NCBI RefSeq assembly: GCF_000006565.2
Contig: NC_031474.1
Location: 2,515,662-2,579,661 of the forward strand
DNA from: Toxoplasma gondii ME49
Lineage: Eukaryota > Apicomplexa > Conoidasida > Eucoccidiorida > Sarcocystidae
Reading direction: 5' to 3'
DNA length: 64,000 nt
The notes under the pieces are model-generated. The model did not search any database. It had not been told where the DNA came from and saw only the letters and a program-made list of their open reading frames with translations. How positions within the stretch are numbered: the first letter of the stretch is position 1; each line of letters begins with the position of its first letter. The position numbers and the translations under genes are program-made. Of the stretch, positions 35,838 through 46,758 are shown one piece after another.

Positions 35838-37105
35838 AGTCAGTGTGCAGCGAGTTGCAGGTCGGCACAGAGGCGTAGGTGTACGGTTGTATGAGTTTGT
35901 GCATGGCCATGCATACTTGTTAGATCGATTGCTTTACTTGTGAGTACAGTTGTGTGTTTACACGCGTAGCTTTGTGTTGTGGGGAGCAACTGCTCTGACT
36001 GTGTTTCGCCTCTCAGATTCGGAGTTCGTGAAGCTTCTGAGCAGCAATGAGCGGGTCGCCTACAACCCTGGAGCTCGAACGTTGGCTTTCCATAATCCGT
36101 ACCAGACCATCACTTCATGCAGCGCGTTGCTGGCGAAAGTCCAACATGAAGGAGCTCTCACAGGTCGGTTGCTCTCGTGCCGCGTCTCTGCGTCTCTCAC
36201 AAGACGGCATGGTGAAGCAGAGCGAGGCACCAGCCTAAGCGCACTGTCGCATGGGGAGTCCTCAACTGCTGGAGAAGGCGAGTGACTGTTCGAAAGTGGA
36301 CCGAAGTACCTGTCGCTCCATCTCTCTCGAGCTTGTGTGTGTGTCAATCCCGCTGCGTGGAAGTCGCGGATCGCCTCCGGGGCGACGGGGTTCGCTGAAA
36401 TACGTCGAGAAACAATTTCTTCTCTTATTTGCATGCATGCGAAGAATAGCTGCACCTGAGGCCATTGCTATTTACCGGAACCGCTACCTGGGGGAGACCG
36501 GCGGCCTCTGAGCTTGATAGGCACATCACTACACACCGCAGATTCTCCATGCTTGAGTTGGATTCATCGGTCCAATGTTCCATGTCAAGTCACTCAAATT
36601 CCCTGCTAAAAAAGCGAGCACCAACGGCGTTTGCGGTTTCTGAGGTTTGAGGAGAGTCTTCGCGTCTCGGGAGCTGCATGCAAGACACAAAGTGGAGAAA
36701 AACCGGAGCCGATTCTTTGCATGCTCGTGTCTCCCCACGCCGGCAGCTCCACACTTTCGAGTTTCCGGGAACTCCTGAGTTAGTTCTCTCTCGTTTTCTT
36801 CGAGCTGAAACTCGCCGCAGCTGCAATCCAAACGGAGGACTCTACAGGCAGAAACAAAATCCGTCGTTGCGTGTGTCAACCCTCTCTCTTTCCATTTAGC
36901 TCGGCTACGAAAAAGGACCGATTTATCTTGACATAAATACACACGTACTTTCATTTCGCATCTGTAGGACTGCATGCACAGACAGTTCATTCCATTCGTA
37001 TATGCACGCATGCTTCCATGCTTTCGCTCAGGTAAACGTATGCATCTATCAAGGTCTATATACAGTATCGCTTTTGTCTGTTTCTCTGGTGTATCTACAT
37101 TAAAG

Positions 37106-37144
<39 letters not shown>

Positions 37145-39085
37145 ATATGTATATATGCACCTGCGCAGGTAGGCGTATGCATGCACGGCTACGGTCTCCT
37201 AACTTATTCAACTTGCATGAATACACACACATATATATATATATATATATGTGTTGAGGGTGCAGATGAGTGTGAGGATTCAAGTGTTCGCTGCATGCGC
37301 TGTTTGATCAGGTTTGAAGGTCGACTCGGAGCTGCTCTGCGCGCATGCAGACATGACAGAATGGATAAATTCGCTCCTCGCAACTCGGCAAGTTCGCGCC
37401 CTTCGATGTAACAACAACCACTTGCGAGGGAAGCGAAAGTGTGCTGCCATCGGTGAGTTTCTTTCACCAGAAGCGTGGACCGGCAAGTCTTACTCGCCAT
37501 GTTTATACGCCTATCCTCTCACACGCGGTATCCCCTGGTTCCTTTTAGGTAGATTCATGTGCATCCATACACATGTATCCATACATATCTATTTCTATAC
37601 ATATGTATACATATATATATATATGGATGTGTATGAATGTGCTGCCACGTAAATGTATTATCTTGACGGATGATACATTTCCCGTATGCCTATTTACATA
37701 TATATATATATATATATATATTTATCAGTATAGCTATTTTCATATGCGTATCCTTTCACTTTAGAAGGGTATCGACGGATGTTAACTATGTCTCTTCAAG
37801 CGAGAGCGCGTCAGGAAGCACGACAAACTACTTGGCTGCTTCTTGCCATATACATACATACATACATATATGTATGTATATATATATATATATGTATGTG
37901 TATAATGGTTTGTGTTGATATCTATCTGGGTACGTTGTTTTTGCAGGCGCGACTGCATTAGGAGGCACGACGAATTCGGCTGCTGTCTGCGACATTTACG
38001 CTACTCGCAAATGCGCGAACTGTCGGCAGAACCTCTGTGGGTTGCTTCTCTATCCTCTCGGCGAGGAAATCTATGAACAGGCGAGAATGGATCTGGACGC
38101 CGAAGTCAAAGGCCTCTGGGATTCTGTAAGAATGCCCCTCCGCGCGTTTTCCCCTTCTTTTCATCGAGTGACAACAAATGGAAATATCCATATTAATATA
38201 TATATATATATATAAATGATATATATGTATATATATATAAATGATATATACACGCACATCGATGCGTCCACATTCCAACATGAGGATACAGTTGCACAGA
38301 CCCGTATGCATGTATGTATGCCGCGAGATTCTCTTTGCGTCTATGTATGTGTGCTTCTATATGTACCTATACATGCATATATGTCTGTGTATCTGTTAAC
38401 GGCTGCATGGGGTGTGTGTGAATGGAGGACATTTGCACTTTGCATCAGTTTTTTGTGTCTCTCCCTTTGCATGCAAAGAGACACGGTTGCGGTAGTGATT
38501 TGAATAGCCGTTCTGTGTGTTCATCTTCCTTTTGTAGATCGTTCTCCCGCCGTTGGAAGACATCATCAAGCAGTGCGATCCGAGCAGGAGCCTCTCGCGA
38601 CAGAACGCGCTTGCTGCAGCTCAGTAAGCTAGGTGTTTTTTCTCCGTTGTTCTACGTTCTCGTGTAGCGTTGGTCTGTTGATTTCAGCAAGGGCATAACT
38701 TCTGCTTTTGCTGGTTTTTTCGCTTTCATTTCTTCGTTTTTCCCTTTCACGGTGTGCGTGGCGAGTGTCGCAGTCGGGACCTTCCCTTTTCTGTTGCCTC
38801 TCTCCGACTGGCTGTTTGTTTCTTTTTCGTTTCCCCTTTGCTGGCTCGACGGCGACTTTCCTCTTTCCGTGGAGGACCGTGCTCCCGCGCCCCGGGTGTG
38901 TCATACGCGCGCGGATTCATTGTCGACGCTCGCGGACTGGGAGTTCGCTGCGTTGCCGTCTGCGCGCGTTTCTGCCTGTGCCTGAGCGTTTCATCTCGAA
39001 TTGCCGCAGTCGCCTCCCCTCCGCTCCTCTCAGGGAAAAGACTCAACTGAAGAGACGCGCCGATGCGAAGAGGGTCTCGAGGTAA
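35141..39085 (+). CDS. GTF2E2: Transcription factor TFIIE subunit beta
   Basis: Six exons, 35141-35636, 36017-36163, 37312-37452, 37947-38125, 38538-38623 and 39034-39085, give 366 residues with matching phases. The first 110 residues are Ser/Gln/Ala-rich and probably disordered. Two winged-helix modules follow: about 120-195 (FLLNKLLEVLKKEAGRSFHV, then YNPGARTLAFHNPY) and about 196-300 (LLAKVQHEGALTGLKVDSEL). The C-terminal part MDLDAEVKGLWDSI resembles the human VDEEFQKLWRSV segment, then a basic tail KRRADAKR. TFIIE-beta pairs with TFIIE-alpha to recruit TFIIH and help open the RNA polymerase II promoter. A cysteine cluster (276, 284, 287, 292) absent from the human sequence as I recall it sits between the second winged helix and that segment. 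The ATG has CCACCATGG context. Assignment rests on domain order and short motifs, as the sequence is divergent. Confidence 0.8.
35792..35834. repeat. Pure (AT)n microsatellite in intron 1 of TFIIE-beta gene
   Basis: An uninterrupted alternating AT run of about 43 bases, the longest pure run in the window, located 155 bases after the donor of exon 1. Confidence 0.95.
37106..37251. repeat. AT microsatellites in intron 2 of TFIIE-beta gene
   Basis: Runs at about 37106-37155 (with three TATATATG units) and 37229-37251 flank a segment containing GTATGCATGC. The second run ends 60 bases before the exon 3 acceptor. Confidence 0.9.
37600..37895. repeat. AT microsatellites in intron 3 of TFIIE-beta gene
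   Basis: Three separate alternating runs at about 37608-37625, 37699-37722 and 37852-37895, the last with CATA/TATG flanks forming an imperfect palindrome. The segment also contains a 24-base stretch (about 37799-37822) similar to one at 37953-37972, GCGAGAGCG...AGGAAGCACGACAAACT versus GAGGCACGACGAATT. Confidence 0.8.
38192..38250. repeat. AT microsatellite in intron 4 of TFIIE-beta gene
   Basis: Two alternating TA runs, each followed by AATGATATA, starting about 70 bases after the exon 4 donor. Confidence 0.9.
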
Positions 39086-39291
39086 GATGATGAAGAGTTC
39101 ATGGCTTGTGCAGTCGACGTTGCTGCTTGGGGAAGCCACAGACTCTCAGTTCTAGGCTCGAAACGTCTTGATGTCTCGTATCGGAGCCGAAGGAGCAAGC
39201 TGCACCCCGCGACGTCGAGTCAAAGGTGTAGGTGGATGTCGAATCTTTCTAGCGATGCATCATGCCTCATGCGTACCTCAACACTAACGTG

Positions 39292-39294
39292 TAC

Positions 39295-39334
<40 letters not shown>

Positions 39335-39382
39335 GTTTGTATGTATGTATGTTTGTATGTATGTATGTTTGTATGTATGCAT
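39292..39382. repeat. AT run followed by (GTATGTATGTTT)n
   Basis: An alternating AT run to about 39333 is followed by three near-perfect copies of a 12-base unit GTATGTATGTTT, ending in TGTATGCATGG. It lies 200 bases past the TFIIE-beta stop codon. Confidence 0.9.
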
Positions 39383-41356
39383 GGATGTATGAGAGCGATG
39401 AACGTGGAGGTATGAGTACGAGCGGGGTGCGTGCATGTGGTGTGCGTGTCTGTTCAGATTTCGCAGCAAATTTCGTCGCATCCACAACACTCACTTGTTT
39501 ACTGCGGAGGAGCTGCGAGCCTTCACGAACGAACAAGCCCCCCAGTAGAGTTTTCTCTGCTGCGCATACGTTTCCCGACGCGTTTTTCTCACTGACGAAA
39601 TGCGTAGACAGCGTCGGCGCCGAGCCATGGCTGGACGAGGAGGCTGGCGATACTGAAGCGTCTTTCCTCCGTTCCTTGTGTTTCACGGAACGCAGAGCTG
39701 TGCGCGTGCATACATGTTTGCGCGTTGTGTCGACTTCGGTGCAACCGGAAAGAAATCAAATTTCGACCAGGTTCTCTCGCATGCGTCGGCGGATGCAGAG
39801 GTCGAAACGGAGGGGGGGAACGGGGACGCGGAACCTCTCGGCGTCGAACGTCTCGTTCGCGACTTCGCCGAGCGATATTGACACTGTCACACGCGTCAGA
39901 AGCATCTGTGAAAAACAGCTTTGTTCGGCATGCACCAAAACAGAACACCCTGAACGCAGGCAGAAACCAGGCTCCTGGGGCGGAAGCAGGCAAATGCACA
40001 CACCCACATAGAAGACTTTGGCGCCCGAGGCTCCTTTGAACACACAGACAGCGAGGAGACGCGGAGAGCGCAGTTCTCGGAAGCGAAAGAGGCAGAGAAA
40101 AACTCCGCCGCGCCACAGACAGATCTACACAAACTTCGTGTCTGGGCACTCAGCGGGCAATTCGGCGCAGAATGCGCATGGCTCTTGACAACGCGCCCAG
40201 ACTTCTCTTGAAAAATCGAAACGCGCGTCAGTCCTCGGGGAAGCACTGCCACTGACGGCAAAGCAGCGGACGAAGAATAAACAGTCTCACTGCTGGCGGC
40301 GAGTGCACCACAGAAAAACGTGGAAAGAGTCGTGGACGTAGCGGAAAATGTCCGAATGCAGATGCACAGACATGAACGTCCATTCAAATGTAAAAACTCA
40401 CGCGGCAAACGAACTGAGGGCACCCTGGGGCGGGATATGCTACAAACGGTGTCCGTTGTTGCTTGAAACAGAACTTTCCCTGCGTGACATCTGCTCTCAG
40501 TGGAACACTGAGCTCCTGTTTCTGCTCTGCACATCGACGACAGACGCCTGAAGAGGCATCACCTGAAGTCGTCCCCCTCCCGGTCTCTCTGCTGCGTTGA
40601 ACGCCTCGACAGAGCCCACGGGGTGCTCGCATCAACAAAACTGCTGTCCACATACACATACATGTACCTACACATATATATATATATACATATATATGCA
40701 TACGCTAGTTGCCACTCAGAAGCCTCTCTTCCTTGTTCTCTCTCTTCGTCTCTCTGTTCTTCCTTCGCTTCTCGCTCTCCATTTCGCTCTTCTTACACCT
40801 GTCCATCTCTCTTCTATCACTTCTCGCTCTTGTTCTCCTTCTCCATCTCCCTTTTCTGGTTCTTCTTCTCGCCCTCCACCTCTCTGTTCTTCTTTGGCTC
40901 CGGGATTTCCTTCTCTCTCCATCGCTCTCTCGTTCCTTCGCGAAATCGGGTTCAAGGCTCCTGTCCCGGTGGCGTCTCCACGCAGGCGAGGCCCGGGATG
41001 CGCACATGGAAGGACTTTGGCCTCTCCGCGGAGGAAAGGCCGCGAGTCGAGCGCCGCGCTGGCGACGACTTCCGACTGCTGGCGGACGAGGTGCGCCCAG
41101 TCGATCGATGCGCTGCTGGGAAGACGCGCCGCCGTGGCAACGAGGGAGAGTCGACGTCGCACTCGTCCTCTGCTCGAAAAAAAAACAACGGGGAAAAAGG
41201 AGCAGGAAAAGTGTGGAGCCTGCGGCAGGAAAGCGACCGTTCGTTCAGCCTCCAAGAAATCAAACGGGGAAACACCAGGACTCCTATATGCAGTCTTGCC
41301 CATGCGGTCACCTGCAGTCGACACAGATGCAAACGAATATGCCTCTGCCTGCATAT

Positions 41357-41358
<2 letters not shown>

Positions 41359-41390
<32 letters not shown>

Positions 41391-41570
41391 ATATATATAT
41401 ATATATATGTAGTGATATATATATATATATATATATGTAGTGATATATATATATATATATATATGTAGTGATATATATATATATATATGTAGTGATATAT
41501 ATATATATATATATGTAGTGATATATATATATATATATATATGTAGTGATATATATATATATATGGTAGT
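41359..41570. repeat. Compound repeat: AT blocks punctuated by GTAGTG
   Basis: Alternating AT blocks are separated by seven exact GTAGTG words starting near 41385, 41409, 41437, 41465, 41489, 41515 and 41543, and one variant GGTAGTGTG at the end. The period is therefore 24-28 bases and varies only in even steps, by the number of AT units. This is a higher-order minisatellite built on a microsatellite. Confidence 0.95.
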
Positions 41571-41982
41571 GTGTAAGGGTGCATATACGTGAATTAGGAG
41601 ACAGACGAAGGCACATTCATCTGTGTGAAACGCCACAGGGATATCCACCAAGAGGTTGGGGTAATTGGTGAGAGTGGAGCTCAGCTCACCCGCGAAGTCT
41701 TCGAGAGGGTGTTTCTCCTGCAACGTGTACATGCTGTAGATTGCTTGAGAATTCAAAATCACAGACATTTCTGCCACAGCCGTCGCGGACCTGAGAACAG
41801 AATCGCAGATGTTTTGCTGCATGCACATCTTTGCTTGCACGGCACACACGGGGCGACCGTCGTCAACATTCTTTTGAATCACTCATACAGATACAGCTCC
41901 ATGCATGCACCAACATCTGCATGCAAACGCATCTGCATACAAATAACTGCCTATCTACTCCCAAACATAGATTCATCTACAC

Positions 41983-41983
41983 A

Positions 41984-42017
<34 letters not shown>

Positions 42018-42061
42018 TGAAGACGTATATGTTCAATGGGTATTGAGATACATATATATAT

Positions 42062-42095
<34 letters not shown>

Positions 42096-42112
42096 GTATA
42101 TTTATATGTATT
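41983..42112. repeat. AT microsatellites at the 3' flank of the NIPA-like gene
   Basis: Two alternating blocks, 41983-42014 and about 42051-42110, ending 50 bases from the stop codon of the NIPA-like gene and so probably inside its 3' untranslated region. Confidence 0.9.
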
Positions 42113-42159
42113 TCAAGTGTCTCAGTCTCTGAGTGACTTTGCGCGTTCGAGTCTTTTTG

Positions 42160-45100
42160 CTAGACGTACCGGGTCAAGGAGCGCTTGAGAGTCCTGAAGC
42201 TCTTGAGTGAGCGGGCCGCGCTGCTCACACCCGACTTCGCGGTACCCCAGCCTTCAACGCCGCTGTCGAGTTGCGCAGTTTGCCTTCCGGATGTTTTTTG
42301 CTGAATCGAGGGACGGAGCAAGAAACACAGCACGGGCCAGAGTAGCACGAATTCGCTGCGTCTTTCCTTCTAGCTCATGTCTGTCTGCAGCTGTAGATGC
42401 CGATATATCTGAAGTAGAGAGACCCAAACGTTAGCGATCATCGGGGGGGAAGAAGCCGTCCGGTGTAGGGTGTTCCGATTTCTTCTCACAAAGAAAACTC
42501 TTCAAAGAGGCTCTGGGTGACTCGCTGTCGCCGCTCGTGTGAGAAAAAGAGTTCCCCCAAAACCAGACCCTCCCTCAGAAACAGGCGTTTTTCTCCGTGC
42601 AACATCTCGAGATGCATCCCCCGTCAAACCTCCACAGGCGCGTACGCAGCTTCACATGTCTGTTTTTCTACACAGATGCACAGACGGATACCAACGTAGG
42701 AATTCCGCATCTCGACAGCCTTGTTGCCTATCCACATCTACGGGAGGAACCACAACCCTCAGTTCTGTACATCTGCATTCACCGACATCCGCAACTGCAC
42801 GGGCACGCCATACACGCATATATATATATATATGTATAAGTAAATATATATATATGTATGTATAAATAAATATATGTACAAGTATACGTATGTATACGCA
42901 GATATATATGTATATATATATATATATCTGTGAAAGACGGTTCTGTCGGACGAGAACAGAAGGCGAGGAGAACGGTTGTTTTGTGTTTCTTCACGTTGAC
43001 AGAGGGTCTGAGTTCCTCTGAATCTGCGAGGCTGCTCTTCTCTCACCTCAACCCTCGAGGCCTGGACGGTGTGCATAGCGGTGAGGACGACGATGCCGCC
43101 GACGCACATGACGAGGCCGCAGCCAAAAGCTATCCAGTTTCCTGGAGTCTCGTGAAGAAGCAGAATTGCTCCAATCGTCCCCTGAGTGACCAGAGAGCTG
43201 TTGATGGTGGGGACGACGTAGACTGCTTCGTATCTGAGCACAGCAGAGGGATCAAAGACACACGCTCGCACCGACCGCGCCGCCAGTATCGAAGAAACGA
43301 TGCAGGAAGAAGGACAATCCTGTGTGCGACGGCGGCCGAAGCAAACGGAAAGCTTTCCAACTCTAAGGCGGAAAATCAAGAAAAGGCGCACCGTGGAAGC
43401 ACGGGATTGACGAACAAGACAAAGTCAGCCGATAAATGAGGACGGAAAAAAACTCGACTATTTTTGGCTTGGGGTTGTGGATCTCAGACGCGGCGCTTAG
43501 TCTCTTTCCTTCAACAAGCGAAGAGAAGCGAAAAAACGTGTGCATGAGTCGAAAGCGCGGCATCGAAAGGAAAACCGACTCCAACTCTCCGAACTGCCTG
43601 ACCTGCGAAGCGCGACGTTGAGAAAGAACAGCTGACCCAAGCCGACAGTGCTGGCGCCAAGGGCGACGACGTACGTCCGCCAGCTGAGAAAAACGCATTA
43701 GGAGACGAAGCTTGGTTTCCAGTTACATGCGCATGTGTAGATGTAGCCAGGTTCCTTTCCAGACAGACCCAAAGAAACGGCATTCTCCATGAGACCGTGG
43801 CTGTCCAAAAAACGCGTTATCAACGCGACGGTGTCTCCTCACGGCTTCTTGGACCTCCAACCGGCATCGTTTTACAGTCCTACATCATACACTGGGGTGC
43901 ATGTGTGAATGGGCAATTTCATGACTAAGCGTCTGTCTGTGTGCTTAGAGCTTCTATGTGCACGTACGTATGTATGCATGCGTGTATGCATGCGTGTATG
44001 CATGCATTTTTTGGATACTTTTGCGGATCTCTAGAGAAGAGTTGCTGAGTGTAAGGCGAAGGCCGATACGACGTGAGCTCCATCGGATTGTTTTCCTCTA
44101 GGTTGAAGACCTGTTGAGTGCACGGAGTTGTGCCGCGCGCCAGATTAGAAGAGCTGTGGCTTTCATAGAAGAGAAACGGGCGAGACACAGTGCAAGACGC
44201 AAGCAATCGAGAGCAAGGAGCGAAGCCAAGAGGCCAAGAGAGGAAAGGTCAGGAAGAGAGAAAATGAACAAGCAGAGACGTCGAGACAAATCGGCGAGGC
44301 GGAGTCCTCACTTGGAAAAGATAGCAGTGTTGCCCGTGCAGAGGTCCATGACAATGATTGTAAAAAACTTGATGGCGATGTTGGCGTTGCCGCCGAGGAA
44401 CCCAGAAGCGACTGAAGTGGCTAGTCTCTGCAAAGAGAAAAGCGATCACAAAACGATGGTGTTTCATCACACAATGAGAGGCGATTTTACCATACGGAGA
44501 AAGCTCTGCGCGAGCAGGCGGTACTCTGCGACATGTCTTTCGTTGCCTCTTGCAATTTCCTCCGTCTTCAAAGGAACTTGGTGGAAGTGTGGTGTTGCCA
44601 CCATGAGTCTCTGGGGAACAGGGCGGAAGAGGAGAACCGCGCGAAATCTAGGGATCCTCATTCACATCGAAGCACCAGAGTACACAAAGAGATACATTGA
44701 TTTGTTCGCAAACAGGTAGGTAGACAGAGAGAGACAAGTAGACGACGGATAAATGTAGAAAGAGAGATAAAAACAAATATATGAAGACAAGCAGGTGACA
44801 CAGAAATAGATAAATACGGCTAGATAAAGCCTTTCTCTCTTGGTGGTGTGAAGATTCTTTTGTCGCCTTACCCCAACGGCAAACTCGGATCTTCCTAGGG
44901 AGCACGGATACCACTTGAAGGCGAGAACGAGGATGATGATGAGGAGAATTGAAGAGTACACGAGGTAGGCGACTGCTCCAGCAGAGCGTACGTAGGAGTC
45001 GAAGGAGTCGATGCTGTCAATTTTGGCGCGCTTGCCGGAGAAGACCACCATCAGCATGACTCCAGTGACGATGCCGACAGAGCCGCATTTTTCCCAATAG

Positions 45101-46758
45101 CCCATGTATTCTTTCAGCCAAAAGTGAGCAATTAGTACCGCCCAGAAAATGTGTACCCCTGCAAAGGGTGTGACAATTGACTGGGAAAACGCAGAGACAC
45201 AGAACACAATCGAGATGAGGAGAAGGAAAGGCAAACGAGAGAAGAACGACACACACACGATCCGCGAAAGGAGGAGGACGACATTAGTGCGTGCAGAGGA
45301 ACAGAGTGGAGTGAAGGGAACAGGACGGACTGACAAGACAGAAGCGCAGACGAAGACCGAGGAACAGGAAAGGGAGAGGCAGGCGAACTCGAGCTGAGAT
45401 GTTTCCTTCACTGAGAGGAAACAAGGACGCGACACTCCCTTCTGTGCCGAAACTCTTCGCTTTCTAAGACGAACGAGACATCAAAAATACGACAAAGCTC
45501 CCAGCCGCATGGCCGGCACTGCCGGACCTCCCTCAGAATCCTGGGGAAAGCTTTCTGTATGTGTACTTTAATTCCGAAGCACAACCCCTAGAGTACTCGA
45601 TCACTCATTCTATCCATCTCTCCACCTCTCACCGTCTCCCTCAACCGTCCTTTCCACATCTCCTTCAATCCACGTCGCTGCCTATGTTCATCTCTCTGTT
45701 TCCCTCTTTGTCGCTCATGTTTGTCTCTAGAGGCTTTTCTTCTTCTGCGGCTTCACGCCGAGACACCTCCCCGTCACGGCCTCAAGAAGACTGGCGCAGA
45801 ACAGCAGACAGGGTTGAATTTCAGAATCCTACAACGCTGAGGTGGTTCTCCCTCGCTTAGGTTCTGAGCAAAGTACTCGCTCTTTATTTGATTAGCGCAG
45901 AGCATCAGCTGAAGGACGGAACAAAAGCACGACTTTCTTACCGAGGGGGCAAAGAGAAGAGCAACGAAGGTGCAGATTGGATCGAGGACGATTGTCAGCA
46001 ACATGCCGAAGACGAACAAGGGTCGTTTCAGCATCACTGATGAGGAAACATCGTCGCCTGCCTCCATATACGCCCGTCTCACCATTGTATCTGATTCCAA
46101 AAACAAAAAGGCGTCTCCAGGTGTCTACGTGGAGTTCGGACATACACCCTTGTTTGCAGCCCAGTGAAGTGTGCAGAACACAAGGAAACCACGAATTGTG
46201 GCCGACTACAGGCGCTCGGAAGACAGGAACTCCTCAAGATTTGACAAGATCTGTTTACACAGACAAAGGTAGCGACGCATACGGAAAAATGCAGTTCCAG
46301 CCAGACACATGTACGCAGTTCCATGTACTTTGGGACAGGTGGCGCAGCGTTGCGTGCGGGTGCATACCTTTAAGTAGTATGTATGCATAGAAACATGCTC
46401 ATATGCATATGAGTGTAGGTGTGGATAGTTTTTTTTCGAGGGTATGCTTCAGCCAGCTTTCAGACATCTCAAGAGTTTTGCCACGAAACTCCGCAGCTGA
46501 CGTTGTAAGGCGGCTGTTCACAAAGCCTACATTGACATGAATGTGCACAGCGACTTGCTGATGTAAATGTGGACACAAAGACGGGAAAGCGACGGAATTA
46601 ACGGTTAGTTACACACTCACACACATTGAGTTTTGGTGATGGATAGAAAAAACCAAGTTTACATCGTCCTTACCTCCGAGTGCACCAGCCCAGGATCCTA
46701 TGAAAACGACGCAGACCCCCGCAGGCCAGAGAGCGGAAAGCTCACCATCGTCCTCCAT
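42160..46758 (-). CDS. NIPA-like/EamA-fold membrane transporter
   Basis: Eight minus-strand exons: 46758-46674, 46090-45942, 45180-44872, 44427-44312, 44159-44019, 43683-43603, 43233-43047 and 42300-42160; 402 residues. About nine hydrophobic helices are spread over exons 1-7. Motifs fit NIPA proteins of the drug/metabolite transporter superfamily, several of which carry Mg2+: the N-terminal AGVCVVFIGSWAGALG helix, SIVTPFAGVHIFWAVLIAHF then WLKEYMGYWEKCGSVGIV, VASGFLGGNANIAIKFF, and VVPTINSSLVTQGTIGAI. The Mg2+ role is inferred from family only. A polar loop of about 45 residues encoded by exon 5 lies between helices 6 and 7, and the C-terminal 60 residues are Ser/Arg-rich and cytosolic. Exon 5 has two usable acceptors six bases apart (44159 or 44153). 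The ATG has GAAAAATGG context. Confidence 0.8.
42820..42930. repeat. AT/GTAT simple repeats in last intron of NIPA-like gene
   Basis: Alternating AT runs interspersed with GTATGTATAAATAA and GTATACG words, about 120 bases past the exon 7 donor on the minus strand. Confidence 0.9.
43966..44008. repeat. (TGTATGCATGCG)n repeat with TGCATGC cores
   Basis: Three tandem 12-base units, each carrying the palindrome GCATGC, plus a partial fourth. It lies in the intron directly after exon 5 of the NIPA-like gene, starting 10 bases beyond that donor. TGCATGC is a known AP2-type binding word in apicomplexans, but here it may be plain simple sequence. Confidence 0.8.

Larger units (their letters stand above)
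39086..42159. other. Intergenic, convergent 3' flanks
   Basis: Three kilobases between the TFIIE-beta and NIPA-like stop codons. It contains several simple repeats listed separately, a pyrimidine-rich block at 40720-40930 and no supportable gene. A minus-strand frame of 388 codons (40716-41882) exists only because AT repeats translate as repeating Ile-Tyr. Confidence 0.65.

Noticed and set aside
39333..39382. Regular repeats reminiscent of a CRISPR array
   Set aside because: The units are directly adjacent 12-base simple sequence without spacers, in a eukaryotic genome.
40716..41882. Minus-strand open frame of 388 codons
   Set aside because: Its middle is repeated Ile-Tyr-Thr from the AT/GTAGTG array and the rest is unspliced low-complexity sequence with no family motif.
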